Of a DNA stretch of 47,059 nt, positions 24,643 through 32,850 are shown in pieces (position 1 is the first letter of the stretch; the number at the start of each line of letters is the position of its first letter). The notes under the pieces were generated by a model that did no database searches, was not told the origin of the DNA, and saw only the letters and a program-made list of their open reading frames with translations. Source of the stretch: Methanobacteriota archaeon (GTDB lineage: Archaea > Halobacteriota > Methanosarcinia > Methanosarcinales > Methanosarcinaceae); NCBI GenBank assembly GCA_016841265.1, contig JAENZL010000008.1, positions 59,085-106,143 on the forward strand, written 5' to 3'. The translations under genes and the position numbers were made by a program.

Positions 24643-25089
24643 TTACTCTCTACCTTTCTGATATTTCAGCGCGTGCTGGGTGCACCTCTCGACATGTTCG
24701 CAACTCGCGCAGTCCTCCCATAAGCTGAGTTTTTCGGAATCCGGGATTCTCTCAAAACCCATATTTCCAAAAAAACCCGGGGCAGTAGTCCTTACGTACA
24801 GTTCAGTATCCTGCCCCAATGATGTTGAAATAAGCTGGTTTATAAGCCTGCCCCCTATCCCCTTTCCACGGAAGTTCGGATGGACTGCAATGGAATGGAT
24901 TTCTTGAAACTCTTTTTCTAAAGTGCCGCTTCGGATAAGGGCAGCACAGCCCAGAACTTTCCCTTCCCCTTCCGCAAGCATGAAATCTTCTGCTTTGAGT
25001 TCTTCAATATCCAGAAAATAGGTTGATAGAAGCCTCTGAATTGCCGGGAGGTCCGATTTCTCGGCTTTTCGTATACAAATTTCTTTCAT
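24643..25089 (-). CDS. GNAT family N-acetyltransferase
   Basis: A 148-aa GCN5-related acetyltransferase. Motif A for acetyl-CoA binding is EIHSIAVHPNFRGKGIGGRLIN near residues 63-84 (R-G-K-G-I-G pyrophosphate loop), with motif B around APGFFGNMGFERIPDSEKLSLWEDC near 104-128. The C-terminal tail carries an unusual cysteine/histidine cluster CASCEHVERCTQHAL that might bind a metal. The motif pattern resembles the ArgA-like/amino-acid acetyltransferase branch, but the acceptor cannot be set from sequence. It lies between larE and the DUF531 gene on the same strand. Confidence 0.85.
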   Translation of the reverse strand: MKEICIRKAEKSDLPAIQRLLSTYFLDIEELKAEDFMLAEGEGKVLGCAALIRSGTLEKEFQEIHSIAVHPNFRGKGIGGRLINQLISTSLGQDTELYVRTTAPGFFGNMGFERIPDSEKLSLWEDCASCEHVERCTQHALKYQKGRE

Positions 25090-25129
25090 TTTTTCTCAAT
25101 TTTTTTACTTTAACAGATTTGTGTTTTTC

Positions 25130-25250
25130 CTGCTTTCCTTATTCTTTTTTCTTCTTCCCTTTTCTCTTCTCTTTCCTATTTTTTCTTTTCTCTTCTCTTT
25201 CCTATTTTTTCCTTTTTCTTCTTACTCTTCCCTTTCTTCTTCCTCCTCCT
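25130..25250. repeat. Pyrimidine-rich tandem tract
   Basis: A C/T tract with an approximate tandem repeat of tcttctctttcctattttttc (two copies around 25165-25212). On the minus strand it is a purine tract spanning the end of larE (Glu-rich EEEEEREE tail) and the gap to the GNAT gene. Similar tracts recur near 2690-2755, 27578-27625 and 31550-31620. Confidence 0.75.
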
Positions 25251-26070
25251 GCTTAACTTTTTTTCGGAGAAGGGGTTCATCCATGCTCCCGCTTCGGAAG
25301 CCTTCAAGGTCGAGGGTTACGTAGTCAAACCCTGTTTCTTTGAAGTTTTCAAAAATCTGCACACTATGGCGCAGGATTTCCGGGAAATCTTTTGTCGGGA
25401 CTTCAATCCGGGCAAGGTTGGAGTGCATTCGAACCCGGACCTGAGTGAAGCCCAGGGAGAAAAGGTATTCTTCTGCTTTTTCAATTTTCCTAAGAGCTTC
25501 TGCCGTGATTGGCTGACCGTATGGAAAACGGGTTGCGAGGCAGGCCATGGAAGGCCTGTGGGCTGCTGAAAGGGAATGCATCGAGGCAATTTCCCTTATT
25601 TCATCTTTTGTGACATCCAATTCCACGAAAGGAGAGAATACCTTATCTCCGGCTTCCTGGATTGCCCTGTAGCCCGGGCGGTTTCCCTCTTTGATTTCCG
25701 AAGCATTTGTCCCTTCAAGCACGACGTTGTATTTTTTTTCTTCCGCAAGTTCGATCAGGGTTTCCAGCAGGGATTTTTTACAGAAATAGCACCGGTTGAT
25801 TGAATTTATGGTAAAGTAGGGGGCGCTCAGGTGGGAAAACGGGAGTATCCTGTGAGGAATCCCTATCTCACAGGCTGTCTCGACGGCAGTTTCAAGCTGC
25901 CTGCCTGGAAAGAGTGGAGAGTCAAGGGTCACGGCAAGAGCCCTGTCCCCCAGCACTTCATATGCCAGGGCTGCAAGAACCGTACTGTCCACCCCCCCGG
26001 AAAAGGCAATGATTGCGCTTTCTCTGGCTTTGATTGCCTTTTTTATCTTTTCGATCTTCTCAATGACCAT
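25222..26070 (-). CDS. larE: LarE-type ATP-dependent sacrificial sulfur transferase
   Basis: This 282-aa PP-loop enzyme is of the LarE family. Characterised LarE adenylates a carboxylated nicotinate derivative and inserts sulfur, donated from its own cysteine, to make the nickel-pincer cofactor. The PP-loop AFSGGVDSTVLA is at residues 22-33, INRCYFCKKSL near 91-101 holds a CxxC pair, VLEGTNASEIKEGNRPGYRA follows near 116, and the sulfur-donor cysteine is in PSMACLATRFPYG near residue 176. The C-terminus ends in a KQEEEEEREE tail encoded by a purine tract. No larA, larB or larC is adjacent, so the target cofactor here is open. It is divergent from glmM. Confidence 0.9.
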   Translation of the reverse strand: MVIEKIEKIKKAIKARESAIIAFSGGVDSTVLAALAYEVLGDRALAVTLDSPLFPGRQLETAVETACEIGIPHRILPFSHLSAPYFTINSINRCYFCKKSLLETLIELAEEKKYNVVLEGTNASEIKEGNRPGYRAIQEAGDKVFSPFVELDVTKDEIREIASMHSLSAAHRPSMACLATRFPYGQPITAEALRKIEKAEEYLFSLGFTQVRVRMHSNLARIEVPTKDFPEILRHSVQIFENFKETGFDYVTLDLEGFRSGSMDEPLLRKKVKQEEEEEREE

Positions 26071-26226
26071 TGGTTACACCATTAGTTCACGGATTTTGAC
26101 TAATAAGATATATGTATTTGCCACCCTTAAGAAAGGTATTCTCGATTATAGACAGAAATTCCAACAAAATAATTAGCCGACACAGACAGGGTTTGCCGGC
26201 AGATCACCTGGAGATGGAGACCTTAC

Positions 26227-27573
26227 ATGGCATTATTCGGAACAAACGGTGTACGTGGTACCGCCAATGAATACATAACCCCCGAAATGGCAGTCAATGT
26301 GGCGCGGAGCCTGGGGACTTATATGGGCTCGAAGGGTACGGTTGCGATAGGGAGTGATACCCGCATTTCGGGCCAGATGCTCAAGTCCGCCGCAATTGCT
26401 GGAGCTCTTTCCATGGGTCTTAGCGTCATTGACGTGGGAATGGCTCCCACTCCTTCCATCCAGTACTACGTCAGGGATTTTGCCGATGCCGGGATCGTGA
26501 TTACGGCTTCCCATAACCCGCGGGAGGATAATGGGATCAAACTTATTGCCGGAGACGGCTCGGAATTCCCCCGGGATGGAGAAAGGGATATTGAGAAAAT
26601 CTACTTTTCAGGAGAATATTCCCCTGTTTCCTGGGAAAAGACAGGGGACTTCAAAACCGATCCCGGGGTGAATGAATATTACCTCCGGAACGTCATCCGC
26701 TCTGTAGACGTCGAAGCTATCCGGAAGCGCAGGTTCAGGGTTGTGGTGGATACGGGCTGCGGGGCAGGGGGCCTGACTCTTCCCTTCCTGCTTCAGGAAC
26801 TTGGCTGTGAGGTGCTGACCCTGGGCGCCCAGGTTGATGGGACCTTCCCCTGGAGGAACCCCGAGCCCACCCCCGACGCCCTGACCGAACTTTCCGCACT
26901 TGTGAAGAAGACCGGGGCAGATTTCGGGGCAGCTCATGACGGAGACGCTGACCGCATAGTCTTTATGGATGAAAACGGGGTTTTTGTCAACGAGGAAGTC
27001 CTGCTTTCAATGATGGCGAAGTACGTGCTCGAACAGAAAAAAGGGCCTCTTGTTACCCCGGTTAGTTCTTCCCAGCGCATGGCGGATGTTGCGGCGGAAG
27101 CAGGGGTTGAACTGTACTGGACTGCAGTCGGATCCATAAACGTCGCCCGTAAGATGATGGAAGTAGATGCGGTTTTCGGGGGGGAGGGCAATGGTGGGCT
27201 AATTTTCCCTGAGCACCAGTACTGCCGGGACGGAGCCATGGCCTGTGCAAAACTCCTTGAAATTATGGTTGGGGGAAAGAAGCTGTCCGAACTTGCGAAG
27301 ACCGTGCCGGAATACTTCAACGCAAAGACGAAAATCCCAGTTGAGGACCTTCAGGCCACCCTGGAAAAGGTGAAAGCCGAAGTTGCAGGCAGCGGAATCA
27401 AAATGGATACTGTCGACGGTGTAAAGCTCTTTTATGAAGGTGGGTGGGTTCTAATCCGGCCTTCGGGCACAGAACCTATTTTCCGAATCTTTGCGGAAGC
27501 AAAGACCGAAGCAAGGGCTGAAGAACTGATGAACCGGGGTCTGGAGCTTGTCAGAAAGGCTGAGGAGGCTTAA
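26227..27573 (+). CDS. glmM: Phosphoglucosamine mutase / phosphomannomutase family
   Basis: A 448-aa alpha-D-phosphohexomutase. Motifs run in order: FGTNGVRGTAN at residues 4-14, catalytic phosphoserine loop TASHNPREDNG near residue 95, metal-binding DGDADR near 237-242, sugar-recognition GEGNGG near 318-323, and phosphate-binding RPSGTEPIFRI near 413-423. Archaeal members convert glucosamine-6-phosphate to glucosamine-1-phosphate for UDP-GlcNAc, used in glycans and N-glycosylation; mannose or glucose phosphate activity is also possible. The ATG follows GGAGATGGAG. The gene is divergent from larE, with a TATA-like agatatatg near 26107. A pyrimidine-rich run past the stop may serve as terminator. 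Confidence 0.93.
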   Translation: MALFGTNGVRGTANEYITPEMAVNVARSLGTYMGSKGTVAIGSDTRISGQMLKSAAIAGALSMGLSVIDVGMAPTPSIQYYVRDFADAGIVITASHNPREDNGIKLIAGDGSEFPRDGERDIEKIYFSGEYSPVSWEKTGDFKTDPGVNEYYLRNVIRSVDVEAIRKRRFRVVVDTGCGAGGLTLPFLLQELGCEVLTLGAQVDGTFPWRNPEPTPDALTELSALVKKTGADFGAAHDGDADRIVFMDENGVFVNEEVLLSMMAKYVLEQKKGPLVTPVSSSQRMADVAAEAGVELYWTAVGSINVARKMMEVDAVFGGEGNGGLIFPEHQYCRDGAMACAKLLEIMVGGKKLSELAKTVPEYFNAKTKIPVEDLQATLEKVKAEVAGSGIKMDTVDGVKLFYEGGWVLIRPSGTEPIFRIFAEAKTEARAEELMNRGLELVRKAEEA

Positions 27574-27624
27574 ATTTTTCTCCCCCCTCATTTCTCTTCT
27601 TTCTTCTCCCTTCTTTTCTTTCCT

Positions 27625-27801
27625 TCAACCCTTTATTTGGAGTGCAAGGCTTAACTTTTTTATCAAAGAATTAAATGTATAAAGTATGAACATTCCTGCT
27701 GCGGCAAGCCAGGCAAACTCAGCATAATTGACACCTGCAATCCAGAGCAGAAGGGCGATTGCCATAATGGCTAAAAGAACTGTTCTCAAGTCTAATTCCA
27801 T
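27625..27801 (-). CDS. Small 58-aa membrane peptide
   Basis: The frame runs from ATG 27801, preceded by GTAGGGGGATACGAA (GGGGG about nine bases upstream), to TGA at 27625, 58 aa. Two hydrophobic helices are evident: VLLAIMAIALLLWIAGV at residues 8-24 and FAWLAAAGMFILYTF at 29-43, followed by a basic tail SLIKKLSLALQIKG. The short acidic turn between the helices and the basic end suggest a hairpin with a cytoplasmic C-terminus. The hydrophobic pattern is coherent and unlikely by chance. I do not recognise the family. It is convergent with glmM. Confidence 0.65.
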   Translation of the reverse strand: MELDLRTVLLAIMAIALLLWIAGVNYAEFAWLAAAGMFILYTFNSLIKKLSLALQIKG

Positions 27802-28559
27802 TTCGTATCCCCCTACTTTTGTATGAGCTCAAAACCTTATGAGGTTTCCGATAACCTCTGCCTCGTTTTCATTTTTCCCGGTTATTTTTTACTTTCTGTT
27901 TCTTTCTGCAGGAAATCAGATGAACGTGGGTCACTTTTAACCTTAAAATATATTTTTCGTATCACCATGTATGTATTATGCCCATATAAATAACAATAAA
28001 TTATAAATACATTGACTACTTTATTACTAATTGGGACTAGCTGTCCATACAGATCAAGTCTGCCGGTATGAGCGCCTCCTAAATTAAAAAAGTCGAAAGC
28101 TCAAAAGGCCACATGGTCGAAAGGACATGCCTGAAAAAGGACATGCCTGAAAATACAAGATCAGAGGACAGACCTAATTAACGAATAGACATCATTAGCG
28201 AACAGATGCCTATTTAATTGCCATTAAAAACGAACTACAGGATCAAAGACGAAATTTGTTCATAAAGGGAATAGTGGTAAAAACGGTAAGTTAAAGTCGG
28301 AAAATAAACCTGGAACGAAATAAGACCTGCAAAAGAAGTATTAACTCAAACACATAGCCAAAAAAGAATAGGGATTAGACCGTAAAGCCGGCCTTCAAAT
28401 GAGCACCTGTCGGCACTCACTCTAATCTCTTCTCAATCTTATCGATTCCCTTCCTTTCCCCTCAGTTCCCTTTGCCTTCCTTGAAGAAGATGTGTCCTAC
28501 GGCCTATTTTTCACATATTTTTCTTCTTTTCCTAAATTCTGAAAATTACGGTTTTTCTC
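27802..28559. other. 758-bp gap, candidate small RNA or leader
   Basis: No long gene is present. A good TATA-like box ttataaata at 27995-28003 on the plus strand is followed by ~400 bp of purine-biased DNA (28030-28430), different in composition from the flanks, then a T-rich run (about 28500-28530). It contains a tandem aaggacatgcctgaaa (28120s-28150) and one 22-codon frame. A small RNA on the plus strand is the simplest reading, but nothing proves transcription. Confidence 0.4.
28113..28181 (+). CDS. Possible 22-aa micro-ORF
   Basis: ATG 28113 is preceded by AAAAGG four bases upstream and opens a 22-codon frame (MVERTCLKKDMPENTRSEDR, then PN and TAA). It lies inside the candidate RNA. The length is within chance expectation, so this is a weak call, recorded because methanogens are known to express proteins of this size. 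Confidence 0.2.
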   Translation: MVERTCLKKDMPENTRSEDRPN

Positions 28560-29675
28560 TCAATGTTTTTCCCAGTATCCGGTCAGTTTTCCTTTGAGAG
28601 CCAGTTTACCTAGTTCACGCCGGACTTTGTCACTGATTTCTGTGGGGGTGACGGATGCATATGGGGTTCCGGGCAGAGGGGTAAGGTAATGGGCCCGGAC
28701 AGTGCCTCCTTTTTTGGAGATCCAGCGGACAAGGTCCAGGCTTTTTTCCTGGTCTTCTTCGGTTTCGGTGGGAAAGCCGAAGATAAAGTCTACTGCAGGG
28801 ATTATTTCGTGTTCCAGGCAGCATTCTACGGCGTTGATGCTGTCTTCCGCCGTATGCCCTCTTCGGATTTCTTTTAAGATGCGTTCGCTTCCCGATTGGG
28901 CTCCCAGGCTCAGGCTCTGGTTTGCGCAGTATTCGCGGACAAGTTCCACGGACGTGTCGTTCACAAATTCGGGGCGCACCTCGGAAGGGAAAGTCCCGAA
29001 ATAAATCTTTTTTCCGGGTATTTCGTGCAGGGTTGAAAGCAGTTTCTCAACTTTGTCAAACCTGGGGTGAATCCCGTCACTCCCGTAAGCAAAGGCATTG
29101 GAAGCTATGAATCTGAGGTCATCGTAGTGCCTGGCATTCCGAACTATCGCGTCAATGCTTCGGTGTCTGACCTCCCTTCCGAAAAGTCTCGGAGTCTGGC
29201 AGTATTTGCAGCCCCAGGGGCAGCCCCGGCTGATCTCGATCGGGGCCCGGAGTTTCTCCGGGTTAAAGCAAGGGTAATTGTCCAGGTTTACGTGGGGCCT
29301 TTCCGGGGTTTTGACGATTTCCCCGGTTTCGAGGCTTCTGTAAGCTATTCCCCGGACCTTTTCAGGGTCTCCTTTTTCCCGTAGGACCTTTACCAGTTCA
29401 GGAAGGGTTTCTTCCCCTTCCCCGAGCACAACGTAATCAAAATATTCCAGGGTTTCTTCGGGAGCCCCTGAGGGGTGCGGGCCTCCTGCAATAAAGATGG
29501 ATTTCGTGCTTGCATTTTTTATTTCTTTGAATACATCTGCTGCCTGGCGTGTGGTAAAACTGTAGATCATGAGCCCGTTTTGGGGCATGTCCGTAAAACC
29601 TACTTCCGGCAGCAGGGGAGAGAGGACCGCAAAGCTGTATGAGTTCTTCTTGCTGTAGCGAAAATTCACTTCCAT
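28560..29675 (-). CDS. B12-binding/radical SAM protein, MJ1487-like
   Basis: Start set at ATG 29675 (371 aa, MEVNFRYSKKNSYSFAVL), since AAAGGTGA lies five bases before it; an in-frame GTG three codons upstream overlaps that site. The N-terminal ~120 residues form a Rossmann-like domain of the B12-binding type with FIAGGPHPSGAPEETL and YVVLGEGEETLPELV, lacking the classical DxHxxG cobalt ligand. The radical SAM core has ISRGCPWGCKYCQTP near 150-165 (CxxxCxxC, [4Fe-4S] cluster), followed by LGAQSGSERILKEIRRGHT and FIFGFPTETEEDQEKSL, the methylthiotransferase-like arrangement. It resembles an archaeal family typified by MJ1487. The substrate is unknown. It follows the site-2 protease gene. Confidence 0.85.
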   Translation of the reverse strand: MEVNFRYSKKNSYSFAVLSPLLPEVGFTDMPQNGLMIYSFTTRQAADVFKEIKNASTKSIFIAGGPHPSGAPEETLEYFDYVVLGEGEETLPELVKVLREKGDPEKVRGIAYRSLETGEIVKTPERPHVNLDNYPCFNPEKLRAPIEISRGCPWGCKYCQTPRLFGREVRHRSIDAIVRNARHYDDLRFIASNAFAYGSDGIHPRFDKVEKLLSTLHEIPGKKIYFGTFPSEVRPEFVNDTSVELVREYCANQSLSLGAQSGSERILKEIRRGHTAEDSINAVECCLEHEIIPAVDFIFGFPTETEEDQEKSLDLVRWISKKGGTVRAHYLTPLPGTPYASVTPTEISDKVRRELGKLALKGKLTGYWEKH

Positions 29676-29738
29676 TGATGTCACCTTTTTTACGGGCCTG
29701 TTTCAGAAAAGCCGGATTTTTTTAGCTTATGGCTTTTT

Positions 29739-30857
29739 TTAGCCTATAAATTTGAACGGAACCAGGGTAAAGCAGAGCAGTCCCATAATAAAGGTTATGA
29801 CCCCTATCAAGAGGCGCTTTTTATCAAGTTCCACTTTGTCGTGGAGGGGAGAAGGATGCCCTGCGGCTGCAAAGAGCGAAAGGAATAGCGCCCAGAAAAT
29901 CCAGATTAACCCGTCCTCCTTCAGCCAGTAACTTACATAAAGCCCTGTTATAAGAAGGACGAAGGGCATGGCTTTTGAGACGTGGGCTGCCTTTTTCCCG
30001 AGCATCGCCCTGAGCACGTGCCCCCCGTCAAGCTGTCCTGCGGGGAGCAGGTTCAGGAGGGTTACGAACATCCCCACCCAGCCGGCAAATGCCACAGGGT
30101 GCAGGCTATCTCCGGTTACGCCCAGAAGCTTCTGGATGATTATGAAAAGCGGAGGCAGGCCCAGGTCGATCATAAAGACGTTTGGCAGCGGGTCTACCCT
30201 GGGAACTTCCATGGAAAGCCCTATAAAAGTAACCGCGATTGAGACCAGAAGCCCCACTATGGGCCCGGCGATCCCCACATCAAAGAGGGCTTTCCGGCTG
30301 GGGATAGGGCCCCTGTACTTAATGACCGCACCCATTGTGCCGATGAAAGTGGGAAATGGGATAAAATAAGGAAGGGAAGTCTTCATCCCGTGGTACCTGG
30401 CTGCCGCATAGTGTGCCATCTCATGGGAGCCGAGTACGGCCATGATGGCGAGGGTGAAGGGAACCCCCCGGACAAATTCCATGGGTTCGTTTGCAAGGTC
30501 TACCCCGAACATTACGGCTCCTGAAATCATTGTGGTAAAAATTGTCGCAATAAGGAGGCCAAGGTTCACCCAGGGCTTTTCCCGGGCAGTCTTTTCAGGG
30601 GCGATAACCAGGACATGTTCCCCAAGTTCGTATTTCAGGGAAAACTCAAGCTCACGCTGCTGGAGTGGGCCCCAGAGCTCCTGTGTAATGTGTTCAGCAT
30701 CGGTTTTCGGGGTCCCGTAGAAAAAGAGGGCTTCTCCTGAATTCTGGATCTCGTATACTTCAAAGACCCTGATAATGGAGGGGTATATGCGTGAAACTAT
30801 TTCTTCGGCGTCGAAATTTTGCTTGTGCTTCCGGCGGTTTTTATTTGCCTGGTTCAT
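29739..30857 (-). CDS. Site-2-protease-like membrane zinc metalloprotease (M50)
   Basis: This 372-aa polytopic protein begins with a soluble N-terminal part (residues 1-95), followed by hydrophobic helices near 97-120 and 130-150. The zinc site HEMAHYAAARYHG sits near residue 143 within a helix, and the third ligand motif LLPAGQLDGGHVLRAM near 272-287 has the M50 LDGG Asp. Family members cut substrates inside the membrane and control transcription factors or remove remnant peptides. Helices continue to the end (GVITFIMGLLCFTLVPF). The bacterial PDZ domain is absent, as in archaeal S2P types. It sits upstream of the radical SAM gene on the same strand. The substrate is unknown. Confidence 0.9.
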   Translation of the reverse strand: MNQANKNRRKHKQNFDAEEIVSRIYPSIIRVFEVYEIQNSGEALFFYGTPKTDAEHITQELWGPLQQRELEFSLKYELGEHVLVIAPEKTAREKPWVNLGLLIATIFTTMISGAVMFGVDLANEPMEFVRGVPFTLAIMAVLGSHEMAHYAAARYHGMKTSLPYFIPFPTFIGTMGAVIKYRGPIPSRKALFDVGIAGPIVGLLVSIAVTFIGLSMEVPRVDPLPNVFMIDLGLPPLFIIIQKLLGVTGDSLHPVAFAGWVGMFVTLLNLLPAGQLDGGHVLRAMLGKKAAHVSKAMPFVLLITGLYVSYWLKEDGLIWIFWALFLSLFAAAGHPSPLHDKVELDKKRLLIGVITFIMGLLCFTLVPFKFIG

Positions 30858-30889
30858 TGTGAGTCTCTTAGATGTAAGTTTGAAGTTTT

Positions 30890-31000
30890 TTTCTGATTTG
30901 CGGGTTCAGACCTTTTCCGGTTTGCCGCTTCCGACCTTTTTCGATTTGCCGGTTTCAGACCTTTTCTACTTTATTGATTTCAGGTCTCTTTGTTTTATTA
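30890..31000. repeat. Degenerate ~25-bp tandem repeats
   Basis: Between the AcnX small subunit and the M50 gene, about four diverged units of the form gatttgccggtttcagaccttttc run in a row (30893-30990). Units differ by several bases, so the array is old. No gene is visible here. Confidence 0.75.
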
Positions 31001-31122
31001 ATTTTGGGTCCCGGACCAGTTATTTGGTTTTTTTAATTTGTATTCCCCATTTTCCCGTTTTCCATAAGCTTATTTTTAATATAATGCTTCATTTGACTTT
31101 AATTTTCAGCTTGAAGGGATTT

Positions 31123-31533
31123 TTATTCAAGGGTTTCCACATACCCGCTGCTCCCGTCCACGCGGACCAGGTCCCCATCTTTTAAAACTTCGTAGGGGTT
31201 CTTTTCCAGCATGTCAACGAGGGGAATTTCCGAAATTATTGCTCCCACAGCCACAATGGGTTCGGTTTCGAGATTGATGATCGCAACAGGGGCAGCCCCG
31301 TTTTTCTTCAACTGGTACATAACGTACGAACCCACGGTCGAACCTTTTCCGTGGGGAAAGACAAGGACTTTTCCCTTTATGGATTTTCCTGCAAGGGCGT
31401 GGCTTTCTTCAACAATAACCCCTGTCTGAGGGTCCACACTTCCCAGGAAAGATATCGGGTCCCTGGAAAGAAGCACTTCTCCTTCCGCAGAGCCCCGGGC
31501 AATCGTTCTACCTTTCAGTTTAATGGAAACCAC
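31123..31533 (-). CDS. Phosphomevalonate dehydratase (AcnX) small subunit
   Basis: I place the start at GTG 31533 (136 aa, VVSIKLKGRTIARGSAEGEV), matching the family; the longer frame adds a Lys/Arg/Glu leader that is only the antiphase of the neighbour's tail. This swivel-domain subunit (DUF126) has GEVLLSRDPISFLGSVDP, VLVFPHGKGSTVGSYVMYQL and NLETEPIVAVGAIISEIPLVD, the typical AcnX-S core. With the large subunit it dehydrates 5-phosphomevalonate to trans-anhydromevalonate 5-phosphate in the archaeal mevalonate pathway. The start overlaps the end of the large subunit gene by 14 bp, so translation is coupled. Confidence 0.92.
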   Translation of the reverse strand: MVSIKLKGRTIARGSAEGEVLLSRDPISFLGSVDPQTGVIVEESHALAGKSIKGKVLVFPHGKGSTVGSYVMYQLKKNGAAPVAIINLETEPIVAVGAIISEIPLVDMLEKNPYEVLKDGDLVRVDGSSGYVETLE

Positions 31534-32791
31534 CTTCCTTTTTCTCTTTTTCCTGTCCCTTCTTTTCCCCTTTCTCCTCTTTTCCCCTTTCTCTTCTTTT
31601 CTCTTTTCCCTCATTTCCTCCAAGGGCTTCTTCTATGCAGGCTTCCATGCTTCCGAAAACCGCTTCAGCCCCGCACATCCCCGGCACGTAGGCAAAGGCT
31701 TTCCCTGAGTTTACCATGACACAGGAATACCTGTTGGTTGCGGGGGAGACCACCATGCAGGTGTCGCAGACCACTTTTGCCCCGCTCTTTTCAATGGTTT
31801 CCATATATTCGGGGAAACGTGTTGCAAGTTCTCTGGAAGTAAAGACCCAGAGCTCTTTCGAAACGGTTTTTCCTTCCAAAAGTTCAGCCGCTTCTTCGAG
31901 TTCTGCCGCCGAACAGTGAGGGCAGCCGATTGTGATAAGTTCGGGTTCTTTCCCGGCACTGCAGCGGTTCTCGTAAACCTCGTCAAGCTGGCTTCTTTCG
32001 ATTACGATTTTTTCCTCAGGGGGTTCGAAGTCCTGCCTGCAGGCATCGGGGGTAACTCCTTCCACGTGGTAAAGGGCAACTGCCCCAGACGCTGCCATTG
32101 CTGCCCCGAGGGCTTTTAGTTCGTCCGTTTTCGGGGTATCTTGCAGGTGCAGGAGGGGAACCCTGCTTCCCACAAGTTTTCCGGCCACATAACCCAGTGC
32201 CCCGTAATCGGACCTATTCAGGGAGCATTCCACTGTAATCGAGACTGTCGGAACCCTGTTCTCGTCCAGGTGGAACCCGTAGTTTGCGGTCTTTCCGAGG
32301 AGGGCCGCCGAAAGGGCTGAGGGTCCCCCTTCCCGGTTAGTCCGCGCCCCGATTACGGAGTTTGCATATGAAACAGCCGAAGATTCGCTCCAGGCCAGGT
32401 GGTCACCGTAGCTTACCGAGAAGCCTTCGAGGGTATAGGGGGTACAGGTGCACTCACAGCTGACCCCGAGTTTTTCGTAAGCCTGAACGATTTCCTTTTG
32501 CTTTTCCGCAAAGTTGGGGGATATGTCTAGCCTGTCCCACCTCTCAAGGTCCATTCCGGCAGGGTTCAGGATCGAGGGGACTTTCACTTTTCCTTCCAGG
32601 TCCGAAATCCATTCCAGACCGGCGTCCCCGATTGTCTTATAGGAAACTCCGGCTATCTGGGCGCTCTTGATGGGAATCAGCCTGTCTGCGCCGTAGATAT
32701 CTCCCAGGGCAGTCAGGATTTCCAGGGCTTTTCGGAGGGTTTCCCCGGCTTCTCCATTAAGGATCCGTTCTTCTTCTTTCGTAAGGTGCAT
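31520..32791 (-). CDS. Phosphomevalonate dehydratase (AcnX) large subunit
   Basis: This 423-aa catalytic subunit is of the aconitase X family (DUF521). Motifs include MHLTKEEERILNGEAGE, the cluster-region cysteines CECTCTPYTLEGFSV near residues 111-125, SYGDHLAWSESSAVSYANSV near 127, ITIGCPHCSAAEL near 286-298, and KVVCDTCMVVSP near 340-351. Aconitase-X members are Fe-S dehydratases; in archaea of this type the substrate is 5-phosphomevalonate, supported here by the adjacent UbiD-family gene. The last ~30 residues are an odd Lys/Glu/Arg tail (GNEGKEKRRERGKEEKGEKK) coded by a purine repeat tract, not expected in the family. ATG 32791; same strand and 59 bp after the decarboxylase gene. Confidence 0.92.
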   Translation of the reverse strand: MHLTKEEERILNGEAGETLRKALEILTALGDIYGADRLIPIKSAQIAGVSYKTIGDAGLEWISDLEGKVKVPSILNPAGMDLERWDRLDISPNFAEKQKEIVQAYEKLGVSCECTCTPYTLEGFSVSYGDHLAWSESSAVSYANSVIGARTNREGGPSALSAALLGKTANYGFHLDENRVPTVSITVECSLNRSDYGALGYVAGKLVGSRVPLLHLQDTPKTDELKALGAAMAASGAVALYHVEGVTPDACRQDFEPPEEKIVIERSQLDEVYENRCSAGKEPELITIGCPHCSAAELEEAAELLEGKTVSKELWVFTSRELATRFPEYMETIEKSGAKVVCDTCMVVSPATNRYSCVMVNSGKAFAYVPGMCGAEAVFGSMEACIEEALGGNEGKEKRRERGKEEKGEKKGQEKEKKEGGFH

Positions 32792-32850
32792 GGGAATTCA
32801 CTTATCTGTAATCTGTGATCTGGGTCTTTTTTTAAATGTTGGATTGAAGG

